64,000 bases of DNA from Methanobacterium aggregans (GTDB lineage: Archaea; Methanobacteriota; Methanobacteria; Methanobacteriales; Methanobacteriaceae): positions 434,001 to 498,000 of the forward strand of contig NZ_JAGGLN010000001.1 of assembly GCF_017874455.1 (NCBI RefSeq), written 5' to 3'. The notes below the pieces were generated by a model. That model saw nothing but the letters and a program-made list of their open reading frames with translations, did no database searches and had not been told where the DNA came from. How positions within the stretch are numbered: the first letter of the stretch is position 1; each line of letters starts with the position of its first letter. The translations under genes and the position numbers were made by a program. Shown here piece after piece: positions 55,831 through 64,000 of this stretch.

Positions 55831-56515
55831 TTTTTTCCATTAAAACTCTTCAAATCATCTTAAAATAATATCTACATATATATTATCTTCCAAACAAAAA
55901 AAAGAATCCATGACCACTTTTTTATAAAAACATTACCAAAATAATTAATCTAAATTCATCAATTTTAGAGACAAGATTTGAAAGTCCTTGACCATCTTCA
56001 AAAAAACTTCATAAACCACATATCCAAAAAAACAAGTTTCTCCTTCTTTTCCCATAACTTAAAAATCAGCGTTTTTGTCCTATAATAAACAAACACCCCC
56101 AACAAATGGGCCACCCATGCGGGAGCCGTGTGGAAACACATATCATTCAGCCCTTCGTTTCTTTCAAGTCCAGGCTCCGCAATTTAATCCCCCACGGGTA
56201 GGTCCAGATTATGCTCTACTATCTTGGATAAGCCCGCAGTCTGTCACCCTGCACCCGGCCCAAGCTCCAGTTTCTCCAAAGGTTGCGGTTCCAGGTAATC
56301 ACTAAAAAACTGAACCCCTCTCTTTTGAAAACTCAAAAACTGGCCTCAGCTTTATATGAAAACATGCCATGCCCCATTGTTCAAGCTGAAATATTTAAAA
56401 ATAACGGTTGAAAGTCCATAAATTTCAAATTCATTGTCCCTCTGATAGCAAACTTATTTTAATATCAATATTTATAATTGTTCTATGGTTTTATTTGGTT
56501 AAGATGTGATTTTTT
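55831..56515. other. Spacer with a GC-rich island
   Basis: About 685 bp. The part near 56085-56305 is clearly richer in G and C than its AT-rich surroundings (CCCATGCGGGAGCC, GCACCCGGCCCAAGCTCC). A 76-codon ORF there is Pro-rich with no ribosome site and I do not accept it. It may be a structured RNA or a foreign remnant. Confidence 0.4.
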
Positions 56516-57220
56516 ATGTTTTTTAGGAAGAAGAAGAGATTAAAAACTTTACCCAATGATCAAAGGGATTCTTTACTAAATAATGGTCTTGAACTTTTAA
56601 AGCAGCGTAGGTTTGAAGATGCAGAGGATTGTCTCGATGAAATCTTGAAATTGGATCCTACTGACTATGAAGCATGGTATCTGAAGGGTGTTGTTTTAAT
56701 GATTAGGAATAACTTTGAGGACGGACTTAAATGCTTGGATCACTCTTTAAATATAAATTCTAAGAACGCAGATGCATGGCAACGCAAAGGAGAAATCTTC
56801 TGGAGATCTGGTCAGTACAATGAATCCTTAGAAAGTTGTGAAGAAGCATTAAAATTAGATTTAAAAAATTACAAAGCACTTTTTAATAAAGGCCGTAGCT
56901 TAATGGGCCTTAAAAAGTATGATGAAGCCTTGGAGTTCTATAGTAAGACCCTTGAACTTAAACCCGAATATTCTGAAGCATGGCTTTACAAAGGTTTGGC
57001 TTTGAATCTGCTTGAAAAAAACCCTGAATCACTTAAATGTCTGGAAAAGGCTTTAACTTTAAATCCCAAAAACGCTGAAATATGGCATGCCAAAGCTTTA
57101 ACATTTGAAAAACTTGGAAAAACAGAAGAAGCTTTAAACTGTTACAAAAAAGCACTTCAAATCAATCCCAATTTACAAATCTCCAAACAAAAAATTAAAA
57201 ACATCCAATCAAAAACATGA
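56516..57220 (+). CDS. TPR-repeat protein
   Basis: 234 aa, soluble. Five or six tetratricopeptide repeats of 34 residues, e.g. RFEDAEDCLDEILKLDPTDYEAWYLKGVVLM and KYDEALEFYSKTLELKPEYSEAWLYKGLALNLLEKNPESL. A basic N-terminus (MFFRKKKRLK) precedes them. Related to the TPR part of the protein at 54565. Probably a scaffold for protein contacts. GTGAT precedes the ATG. Confidence 0.82.
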   Translation: MFFRKKKRLKTLPNDQRDSLLNNGLELLKQRRFEDAEDCLDEILKLDPTDYEAWYLKGVVLMIRNNFEDGLKCLDHSLNINSKNADAWQRKGEIFWRSGQYNESLESCEEALKLDLKNYKALFNKGRSLMGLKKYDEALEFYSKTLELKPEYSEAWLYKGLALNLLEKNPESLKCLEKALTLNPKNAEIWHAKALTFEKLGKTEEALNCYKKALQINPNLQISKQKIKNIQSKT

Positions 57221-57294
57221 AAAAAAGGAAAATGTTCAATTTTCAAGTTAAAACAGAAATCTTCACTGGCTGCCTTAAATATTAAAAATAAATC

Positions 57295-57340
57295 GGGCCG
57301 AAGGCCCATAAATGCCCCTCGCAGTGGGAATGGGAGGCGG
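57295..57340 (+). repeat. Copy 2 of the dispersed spacer repeat
   Basis: CGGGCCGAAGGCCCATAAATG followed by CCCCTCGCAGTGGGAATGGGAGG. Shares the core (CCGAAG-GCCCATAAATG-CCCCT-CAGTGGG) with 54214-54256. Also contains a small GGGCC-GAA-GGCCC hairpin. Confidence 0.5.
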
Positions 57341-57906
57341 AGGGGAAGGGTTGGGTTATATCATTTAAGCTGGAAAACCTCTCATCACCATCGTCATCTG
57401 CGTATTCATCTCCATCTTAAACAAAACTCAAATTCAACCTAAACCTGCACTTGAGCTGCTCCCCTGCCTCAAACTCAAGCTGAAACTCAACCTGCAACTT
57501 AAACTAATCTTAAACCTAATCTCAAACCAATCCCCAACTGAAACTTAAACTCCAACCCAAGCGTAAACTGAATCTCCCGTGCTCCAGTTTCAAAACCGTC
57601 CAGCCCTGAGGCGGGCTTGCCCCGTCTATAATACAATTTATGGCATGAAAACCCTGTGTCAGTGTATACAACTTCGTTAAACTGCCGAGTATGGCGAAAT
57701 TTCCCACCTCCAGCCCCCGTAAATCATAGAAACCGCAAGAATTGAATTTTCATCTCCCACATCCCGCTGCCCCCGCCCTAGCGGCCCCAGCAACCCATGG
57801 TGCTGGAACCCTTGAAAATTCGATTCATTGCCCCTATGATTTGAATCCCCTGAGCGTGATACCCTAATTTTGTTATACGACAGTTTAACGACGTTGTTAT
57901 ACGCTC

Positions 57907-57954
57907 CGCAAGATGATAAATAAATAAAAAAAAATAAGTCTTTATCATCTTGCG
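57907..57954. repeat. Perfect 14-bp inverted repeat with A-rich loop
   Basis: CGCAAGATGATAAA (57907-57920) and TTTATCATCTTGCG (57941-57954) around a 20-nt A/T loop. Could be a bidirectional terminator, a protein site or part of a small RNA. Confidence 0.6.
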
Positions 57955-58106
57955 AATATCCATGGTTCAATCTGAAATGGTAAAAATCGGGATGAAGGTT
58001 CAAAAATGCCCCTCAAGGTGGGAATTACATAGTATAATAAATGTTATTACACTTGAAATTGTTGACTGCAAACAATATTGTAAAAGTAAAAATGTGGGGG
58101 GTGAAG

Positions 58107-58177
58107 GGCAGTGCAGCTTATGGGGTAAAGATTTGGGGCTCAATACACAAATAAGAATAATAGGGTGCTGCACTGCC
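58107..58177. repeat. 11-bp stem-loop, GC-rich
   Basis: GGCAGTGCAGC (58107-58117) pairs perfectly with GCTGCACTGCC (58167-58177) across a 49-nt loop. In AT-rich DNA this is unusual and hints at a structured RNA. Confidence 0.5.
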
Positions 58178-58564
58178 TCCAATTCAAAAAGTGTTTCACA
58201 ATTATTAATATCTATTTTATTATCCCATGAAAATGTTATGTTTAAAAGATTTAATCCATTAAACTTTTGTTCTTAATTTTATCAAGAAAAATAACGTTTT
58301 TACAGTAATTATTTAATTAAGGTTACCTTTTTTACTAAAGAAAAGTTTCAAACAAGGGATTTAGATCATTTATAACATAATTTAAGGTAATATTGCTAAC
58401 ATTTTAATTTTTAGTTAGTCTCGTGGCAACTTGACTAATTTTACCACAAGTTTATATATTTTAGAGAGGATTCAAAGGTTGAGCTTTAATCCTAAGGTAT
58501 GGATATGATTTGTTCTTCGGATATTTGAATTAATTATATATAAAAGTATTACATAATTTTTATT

Positions 58565-58948
58565 ATGGATGATATTAACCAAGAGATGTTTAGAATATTG
58601 AGAATTACAGTTATTTTCTATGGATCTATTCTTTTATTAATTTGGATTTACTCTCAAATCACTAATTCGTGGGGGAATCTTTGGTTAAAAAATTTAATGA
58701 TTCTATTAATAATTCTATTAATTTTTTCAGCATCCATTAAATATATTCTTGAAAATAAAACAATAATAAGAACATTTAGTAGTACAAAGAAATATTTAGA
58801 AAATCACCCAAGTTTATTAAAGATTTTCCAGACAGTTGTTGCGTATTTTAAAATTAAAAAGGGATTCAGAAAATATTATTTAATAATCATCTTCTTATAT
58901 CTAATAATACTGATTATATGGATTATAATAAACCATTATGTCCAATGA
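58565..58948 (+). CDS. Small membrane protein, unknown function
   Basis: 127 aa with TM helices at about residues 14-32, 43-62 and 105-124 and a basic middle loop (KTIIRTFSSTKKYLENHPSLLKIF). Ile/Leu-rich. Weak ribosome site. Codon use is very AT-rich even for this region. Not recognised. A TATA-like ATTATATATAAAAG lies upstream (near 58535). Confidence 0.5.
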   Translation: MDDINQEMFRILRITVIFYGSILLLIWIYSQITNSWGNLWLKNLMILLIILLIFSASIKYILENKTIIRTFSSTKKYLENHPSLLKIFQTVVAYFKIKKGFRKYYLIIIFLYLIILIIWIIINHYVQ

Positions 58949-59565
58949 AATGTTATAGTGGAAAGAAAACAGGACATAAAATAGTCAATTCTTTTTATAT
59001 TTCGTTTGACCTGATATTACATATAAAAATTTAAAAAATTCTATTTCTTCCATGTTTATAGGATGTAATAAAGAAAATATAAAAAAAATTGAATTATGTC
59101 AAAAATGAATATCCTCTTAATTTAATATTATTCCCACTTTTTATTAAATAAATACCATCTGCACGATTAAGAATATGTCCAGCCCTCCACTTGCAACTGT
59201 CCAGCTCCAATTTAACACTGCCGAGCCTGCACTCTGCAATGATTATTGGACGAATTACAGGTCCTGCGGTGCACCCTGCGGGGGGTTCAGCTTCCGGTCT
59301 TTACCGAGTCAGGCCGAATTGAGCAATTCTTTGCTACCCCAGGGGGATCGGATCATCCTTCAAATACACTTTAAACAAGTTTAAAATAGTCTTTAGATGG
59401 GTGAATTTGGGGTCTGTCACGTGCACCTGCTGGTTATCCTTATTAAATTATGAAAATAGTAATTCATCGTTTTTATTGTAAAGTTCAAAATTCGATTTAT
59501 CATCTCTTCACGATTCAATTATATTTGATCCTTAAAAAAAGAATAAAAAAGGGGTAAATTGGTGT
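58949..59565. other. Spacer with a conserved adhesin 3' flank
   Basis: The right half (from 59253) is repeated downstream of the next adhesin gene (62210-62524). It includes a GC-rich block GTGCACCCTGCGGGGGG near 59269. The left half shows nothing clear. Confidence 0.45.
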
Positions 59566-60072
59566 TTATTTTTTCCTTGGTGCCAGTGTTCCTCCAAGTA
59601 CAGCTAGAATTGCAAGTACTAATCCTGCTACAGGCATACCCGTGGTTTGCATTGGTACTGTTTTGGTTGTAGATGCAGCGTTCACTGTGCTACTATTAGA
59701 GTTGTTCTCTGCTTTTACACTAATACTGAAAGGCATTAATGGATCTGTATTCCCATTGAATGTCTCTGAGGTTATCGTTGGTGTTATAGTGTAGCTTCCA
59801 GTTCCCAATGCCCTAACTGTGAGGTACAAATAGGGATCTCCTACTTCTACATTGGTTAAGGTCCATGTTACTGTCCGGTTGGTTGGGTTGTAGGTAACTG
59901 TTCCGTTGTCAACAGTTGCATTTACAAATTCCAAACCAGCTGGTATCTGGAATGATACTGTAACATTGGTTGCATTGTCGGGTCCGCTGTTACTGAGTTT
60001 GTAGGTTAATATGAATGTTTCCCCAGTAGTTGGGTTCTTTTTGGATGTTGTAGTGTTCAGGTACAGGTAAGA
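59253..60072. repeat. Duplicated adhesin 3' unit, copy 1
   Basis: About 820 bp comprising the coding region for the last 168 residues of the adhesin at 59566 plus about 310 bp of downstream non-coding DNA. Matches 62210-63031 at an offset of about 2957 bp with scattered substitutions. Shared non-coding landmarks include TCTTTACCGAGTCA and GGGTCTGTCACGTGCACCTG. Confidence 0.7.
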
Positions 60073-61842
60073 AGATGGCTGCAACGTTAACAAAGTACTA
60101 TTTGTAGAAGCCAAGTAGTTGTTGCTTCCAGAATAGTCTGCAACGACACTGTAGTTACCAGCAGTCCATGTAGTTGGTATTGCCCATGTTATTGAGGCTG
60201 TGCCATTAGAAACAGCCACAGTGCCATTATTGGTGTTGTTCACCCTGAATGTTACCTGTCCATCAGTTACTGGGTTTCCATTAGAATCCACCAGATTAGC
60301 TGTGAAAGTCACATTCTGACCAGCATAACCACTAACACCTCCCACAACAATAGTTGTAGGGTTTGGAGTTACAGTTAAGTTCGTACCATTGGAAGAAGCC
60401 AAATAATTACCACTACCAGAATAGTCTGCAACAATAAGGTACTCACCAACACCAAAACTGGTTGGTATTGTCCAATTAAGGGCAGCTATGCCATTATTCA
60501 CAGGGACTGGGTTTAATATGATGCTGCCTGTGTTACCTGCCACAGTGAACCTAACAGTTCCTTCGTTTACAGGATTACCATAGCAATCCACATTAGCTGT
60601 TAAAGTCACATTCTGACCTGCATAACCAGTAACACCACCCACAGTAGTAACGGTAGGTCCTTGGTTTACTGTTAACCTTCTTGAAACAGTTTGATCATCA
60701 TTAGTTGCATAGAGATAATCAGTTCCTGACTGGTTTGCAGTGAACAGTGATGTTGCAATACCATTAACCGTTGTAGCAGTTATAGGATTGAAATTTCCCA
60801 GGGTACTGCTGTAGGTTATAAGTGTTCCGTCTGGTATGTGGCCTGTACTAGGATCGAAGGAAGTAACTGTAGTACCATTGTCACGGTTGTTGAAGCTAAC
60901 TGTGACTAAAATAGTCTGAGTATTGTTGATAGTGGGTGGTATGGCATTCATTGTCATGTAAAGCCATGTTGAAGTATCTATTGTTCCACTGACTTTTGCT
61001 ATGAGGTCTGTCCATACAGGATTATTAGAACCCCACCAATTATCAGTAGCATTCAGATAACCCTGATTGTAAATAACATTACCCATTGAGGCTGTGTTTC
61101 CAATTAAACTACAATAATGGATCTCAATATGACTTGATGGGTCCGTAACGATAGCCCCTCCCCAGTTGTCTGCGTGGTTACCTATGAAAGTACTGCTAGT
61201 CACATTCAAAGTACCAGCATCGCCTATAACCCCACCGTTTGTTGTTGCCGTGTTATTTATGAAAGTAGAGTTTTCTACTGTGCAAACACCAAAGTTAAGG
61301 ATGGTACAACTCCAACCTGCAATGTTATCTCTGAAATTAGAGTTAACAACCTTCAGAACACCACTCTGGTCATTATAAATACCTGCACAAGCAGGATAAG
61401 TGTTAGAATTAGTGTTGGCTGTGAAACTACATCCATTTAAGGTCAGATTACCCGAGTTGGAAATAGCACTACCCCAACTATTTTTAGTGGCATTGACTAT
61501 TGTCAGGTTCTGGATTGTGACGTTTATTCCACTTGGGATGTTGAATATCCAGTTTGTGCCTGTTCCGTTGATTATGGTTCCTGTTTGGCTTTGACCAGTA
61601 ATGTTCATACTTTTACTGATGGTAATGTTTGTGTTGCCGGTTCCGTTGTAAACACCATTTGCAATGTATACGGTTCCATTTTCATCTACACTACTTATTC
61701 CTTGGTATATTGTTTGATAAGGACTGTCACTTGTTCCACTGTTGGCATCGTTACCTCCTGTTGCGTTAACATAAACAGTTGGAGTTGCACTGACACTGGA
61801 TACTGAAATCAAAATAGCAAAAATGGTGAGTAAAAGGAACAT
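59566..61842 (-). CDS. Adhesin-like surface protein (beta-helix, Ig-like and DUF11 domains)
   Basis: 758 aa as read from the ATG at 61842. Signal peptide, then a parallel beta-helix (residues about 25-290 with repeated N-x-T-x-x-NN-x-A units and the DNWWGSNNP motif), one Ig-like block (about 300-390) and two Big-type repeats (each GGV-x-GYAGQNVT-x-TANV). A DUF11 domain follows (about 590-710), then a C-terminal TM helix (GLVLAILAVLGG) and PRKK tail. It is anchored on the cell surface and probably adhesive. A strong AAGGAGGTG sits five bases before a CTG at 61875, which would add a basic start LKKQTKPKARV to the signal peptide. Confidence 0.88.
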   Translation of the reverse strand: MFLLLTIFAILISVSSVSATPTVYVNATGGNDANSGTSDSPYQTIYQGISSVDENGTVYIANGVYNGTGNTNITISKSMNITGQSQTGTIINGTGTNWIFNIPSGINVTIQNLTIVNATKNSWGSAISNSGNLTLNGCSFTANTNSNTYPACAGIYNDQSGVLKVVNSNFRDNIAGWSCTILNFGVCTVENSTFINNTATTNGGVIGDAGTLNVTSSTFIGNHADNWGGAIVTDPSSHIEIHYCSLIGNTASMGNVIYNQGYLNATDNWWGSNNPVWTDLIAKVSGTIDTSTWLYMTMNAIPPTINNTQTILVTVSFNNRDNGTTVTSFDPSTGHIPDGTLITYSSTLGNFNPITATTVNGIATSLFTANQSGTDYLYATNDDQTVSRRLTVNQGPTVTTVGGVTGYAGQNVTLTANVDCYGNPVNEGTVRFTVAGNTGSIILNPVPVNNGIAALNWTIPTSFGVGEYLIVADYSGSGNYLASSNGTNLTVTPNPTTIVVGGVSGYAGQNVTFTANLVDSNGNPVTDGQVTFRVNNTNNGTVAVSNGTASITWAIPTTWTAGNYSVVADYSGSNNYLASTNSTLLTLQPSSYLYLNTTTSKKNPTTGETFILTYKLSNSGPDNATNVTVSFQIPAGLEFVNATVDNGTVTYNPTNRTVTWTLTNVEVGDPYLYLTVRALGTGSYTITPTITSETFNGNTDPLMPFSISVKAENNSNSSTVNAASTTKTVPMQTTGMPVAGLVLAILAVLGGTLAPRKK

Positions 61843-61872
61843 AACTCGTGCTTTAGGTTTTGTTTGTTTTTT

Positions 61873-61889
61873 CAGTTTTTCACCTCCTT
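61873..61889 (-). promoter_or_regulatory. Strong Shine-Dalgarno and candidate CTG start of the adhesin
   Basis: AAGGAGGTG (61881-61889) then AAAAA then CTG-AAA-AAA-CAA in frame with the adhesin. The resulting N-terminus KKQTKPKAR is the positively charged region a signal peptide needs. No ATG, GTG or TTG lies in frame close by. Confidence 0.5.
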
Positions 61890-62524
61890 CATGCTCGTTC
61901 CGGGTATGAAATTATAATAATTCATATCCATATCCAAATAATACATTCACAATAAATAAAACTTCTGATTTAATCCTCAAAACACGGATAATCAAAGCGA
62001 ATAAAAACAATTCACAAAAATTATCAACCCCATAAAAGATAATACTCCCAAATTAAACAGTTACACAACATAGTAACTGAAATATGAAAACAAAAATCAT
62101 ACACTGCCCTCTAAATTGGTAAATGAATACAAAAAATATCCAACAAACACGAAAACTGTTCAACCACCAGAAAAATTAGTATTCACAAAAAACACATTAT
62201 AAAAAAAAGAATTCCAGGTCCTGTGGTACACCCTGAGGGGGGGTTCAGCTCCAGATCTTTACCGAGTCAACCGATTGACCAAATCTTTCTACCCCGAGGG
62301 GATCAGGTTGCCCTTCCAAATACAGGTTAAACGAGTTAAAAATAGTCTTTAAAGGAGGCATTCAGGGTCTGTCACGTGCACCTGATGGTTATCCTTATCC
62401 AATTATGGAAGTGGTAATTCAACTTTCAATTTAGAATTTAAAACTAGATTTATCATCTCTTTGCGTACACGATTTAATTTATCTTGATCGTTAAAAAAAA
62501 AGAATGAAAAAGGTTTAAATGGGT
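61876..62524. other. Spacer between the two adhesin-like genes
   Basis: The left part (61890-62209) is AT-rich and should carry the promoter of the adhesin at 59566. The right part (62210-62524) is the conserved downstream flank of the next adhesin gene. No ORF seen. Confidence 0.5.
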
Positions 62525-63031
62525 TTATTTCTTCCTTGGAACTAGTATTCCTCCGAGTACAGCTAGAATAGCCAGTACTAGCCCTGCTATCGGCATTCCT
62601 GTGGTTTGCATTGTTACGGTTTTTGTTGTTGATGCAGCGTTCACTGTGTTGCCGTTAGAGTTGTTCTGTGCTTGTACGTTGATGCTGAATGGTATTAATG
62701 GGTCATTGTTCTGGTTAAATGTCTCTGAGGTTATCATTGGTGTAATTGTGTAGCTTCCAGTTCCCAATGCCCTAACTGTGAGGTACAGGTAGGGATCTCC
62801 TACTTCTACATTGGTCAAGTTCCAGGTTACTGTCCTGTTTGCGGGGTTGTAGGTAACTGTTCCATTGTCTACAGTTGCATTTACAAATTCCAAACCAGAT
62901 GGTATCTGGAAAGACACTGTAACATTGGTTGCATTATCAGGACCCTTGTTACCGAGTTTGTAGGTTACTAAGAATGTTTCACCGGTTTTTGGGTTTTTGT
63001 TGTCGGTTGTAGTGTTCAGGTACAGGTATGA
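62210..63031. repeat. Duplicated adhesin 3' unit, copy 2
   Basis: Counterpart of 59253-60072: the last 168 or so codons of the adhesin at 62525 and about 310 bp of its downstream flank. The coding part keeps most residues; the non-coding part keeps long blocks such as CTGTCACGTGCACCTG and GGTTATCCTTAT. Confidence 0.7.
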
Positions 63032-64000
63032 TGCTGGATTTACTGCTAAATATTTTGTAACTGTTTGGTTGTCAATTGTTGTGTTAATACTTGCTGTACC
63101 AGCACGATTTGCTGTGAACAATGCGTTAGCTTGACTGTTAATTAATGTGGTTGTTGTCGGGTTGAGATTTCCATTGGTTGCTGTGAAAGTTACTGGAGTT
63201 CCATCTGGTACGTGACCATTAACTGGATCATGGTACTTTCCAGTGTTGTCATGCAATAAATCAACAGTAACAATCGAATTACCACCATTCAAGATACTGG
63301 TAGGATTTACTGTGGCATTCAAAACCAACCAGGAGGTTACATTAACAATACCACCAGTACCGTTAGACACATGAACTGATGGATCAAGGTTTGAACCCCA
63401 CCAGTTAAGCGTAGCATCCACCACACCCAGTACACTGTAAATCTGACTGGTATTTGGACTATTTCCAACAATCCTGTTGAAATGAACAACAACTATAGAA
63501 GTACCACCATAATTCCAAATAGCACCACCATTCATTAATGCGGTGTTGTTTGTGAGTACACTGTTAGTCACAGTTAAGTTCCCCACGTTGTAGATAGCAC
63601 CACCAAATCCTATAACTGTGTTGTTGATAAGCATACTGTTACCCATAGTTAAAGTTCCCAAGTTGTAGATAGCACCACCAAAATTGGTTGCATTGTTACC
63701 TGTGAATGTACTGCTGGTCAAATTTAAGATTCCTGTGTTGTAGATAGCACCACCATAACCATAGGATACTTCAGATAATTCAGTACTGTAGGATATTGCA
63801 TAAACTGTGTTGTTGGTAAATGTGCTGCTAACTACAGTTAAACTTCCACTATTGGAAATGGCACCACCATAACCACAGGCTCCACCCTCACCGGCATAGG
63901 ATGTTGCATAAGCAGTGTTATTGATGAATGCGCTGTTAGTTACAGTTAAAATTCCATCAACATCATTGCAGATGGCACCACCATAACCATTAACTCCCAA
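62525..64000 (-). CDS. Adhesin-like surface protein, partial (5' end beyond window)
   Basis: At least 491 aa; the N-terminus lies outside the window. Beta-helix repeats with the pattern G-G-A-I-x-N-x-G-x-L-T-V-x-x-S-x-F-x-N-N-T fill the first 200 residues. An Ig-like domain follows (GHVPDGTPVTFTATNGNLNPTTTT), then DUF11 (GPDNATNVTVSFQIP), a C-terminal TM (AGLVLAILAVLGG) and PRKK. Paralogue of the protein at 59566; their C-terminal 168 residues are nearly the same. Confidence 0.88.
   Translation of the reverse strand: MGVNGYGGAICNDVDGILTVTNSAFINNTAYATSYAGEGGACGYGGAISNSGSLTVVSSTFTNNTVYAISYSTELSEVSYGYGGAIYNTGILNLTSSTFTGNNATNFGGAIYNLGTLTMGNSMLINNTVIGFGGAIYNVGNLTVTNSVLTNNTALMNGGAIWNYGGTSIVVVHFNRIVGNSPNTSQIYSVLGVVDATLNWWGSNLDPSVHVSNGTGGIVNVTSWLVLNATVNPTSILNGGNSIVTVDLLHDNTGKYHDPVNGHVPDGTPVTFTATNGNLNPTTTTLINSQANALFTANRAGTASINTTIDNQTVTKYLAVNPASYLYLNTTTDNKNPKTGETFLVTYKLGNKGPDNATNVTVSFQIPSGLEFVNATVDNGTVTYNPANRTVTWNLTNVEVGDPYLYLTVRALGTGSYTITPMITSETFNQNNDPLIPFSINVQAQNNSNGNTVNAASTTKTVTMQTTGMPIAGLVLAILAVLGGILVPRKK

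Larger units (their letters stand above)
57221..58564. other. 1.3-kb spacer with repeats and hairpins
   Basis: No convincing gene on either strand. Holds a dispersed repeat (57295-57340), a degenerate run of AACTCA/AACCTA-like hexamers (about 57420-57560), a GC-rich stretch with CCCCCGCCCTAGCGGCCCC near 57770, a perfect 14-bp inverted repeat (57907-57954), another repeat relative (57994-58023) and an 11-bp stem (58107-58177). It could hold a non-coding RNA or decayed foreign DNA. Confidence 0.45.

Noticed and set aside
56075..56305. 76-codon Pro-rich ORF in a GC-rich island
   Set aside because: No ribosome site, composition unlike neighbouring genes; probably chance reading in the GC-rich spacer.
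57522..58276. Several ORFs of 60-108 codons on both strands
   Set aside because: Overlap inverted repeats and degenerate repeats, lack ribosome sites, and show no domain.
59175..59384. 69-codon ORF upstream of the adhesin 3' flank
   Set aside because: Overlaps the conserved non-coding flank; in the second copy (62210 onward) the frame is not kept.

Overview
The window looks like a chromosome segment of a Methanobacterium-like archaeon (order Methanobacteriales). Support comes from AT-rich spacers, ribosome-binding sites of the AGGAGGTGAT type, archaeal TATA boxes, and marker genes: diphthine-ammonia ligase, 4-phosphopantoate-beta-alanine ligase, archaeal GatC, EppA-type prepilin peptidase, HdrABC-like subunits, an F420-dependent sulfite reductase and adhesin-like beta-helix proteins. 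There is no rRNA, CRISPR array or intact insertion sequence. One tRNA (Cys) is present. All family names come from reading the sequence; no searches were run.

Layout. 0-3.3 kb: a secreted zinc-ribbon-like protein, an M42 peptidase, a small membrane protein and a type IV pilin-like protein. 3.5-9.4 kb: a plus-strand locus of pilin-like and membrane-anchored proteins sharing an unusual D-x-K/R-G-F/Y leader motif. 9.6-23.3 kb: core metabolism (dph6, CoA synthesis, pilin plus EppA, pyrG, apgM-like, hom, ACT regulator, gatC, asnB, a Cys-rich HTH regulator). 23.7-45.2 kb: a sulfur/cysteine/methionine island (cysE, cysK, a broken NifX-like gene, a ThiS/MoaD-like carrier, an orphan substrate-binding protein, an HdrABC-like/E1/GMC-oxidoreductase operon, cysS, tRNA-Cys, metY, metX, nifS, iscU). 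45.2-54.1 kb: assorted small and membrane proteins, then a PadR regulator with an F420-dependent sulfite reductase carrying an extra N-terminal HAAS/DUF1700-like domain. 54.1-64 kb: TPR proteins, GC-rich spacer islands with short repeats and hairpins, and two adhesin-like genes whose 3' ends and downstream flanks are duplicated.

The most interesting signal is a 16-bp palindrome, consensus TATAACAATTGTTATA. It occurs at eight or more promoter positions, all between about 25.6 and 40.1 kb. It lies beside or just downstream of the TATA box of cysK, the NifX-like gene, the ThiS-like gene, the orphan substrate-binding protein, the GMC/E1/Hdr operon, tRNA-Cys, a PNPOx-like gene and metY. I read it as the operator of an undescribed local sulfur or cysteine regulon. 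Sulfite reduction (fsr) instead has its own PadR-type palindrome. Together these genes could take sulfite to sulfide and fix sulfide into cysteine (CysE/CysK) and homocysteine (MetX/MetY, perhaps through a sulfur-carrier protein). They could also charge tRNA-Cys and supply Fe-S clusters (NifS/IscU).

Two genes appear broken by single-base gaps in homopolymer runs (NifX-like and the M14-like peptidase), which may be sequencing errors. Two 52-aa paralogous membrane proteins (46334-46492 and 51370-51528) are easily missed because of their size. pyrG and one adhesin gene have perfect Shine-Dalgarno sequences placed to start at CTG.
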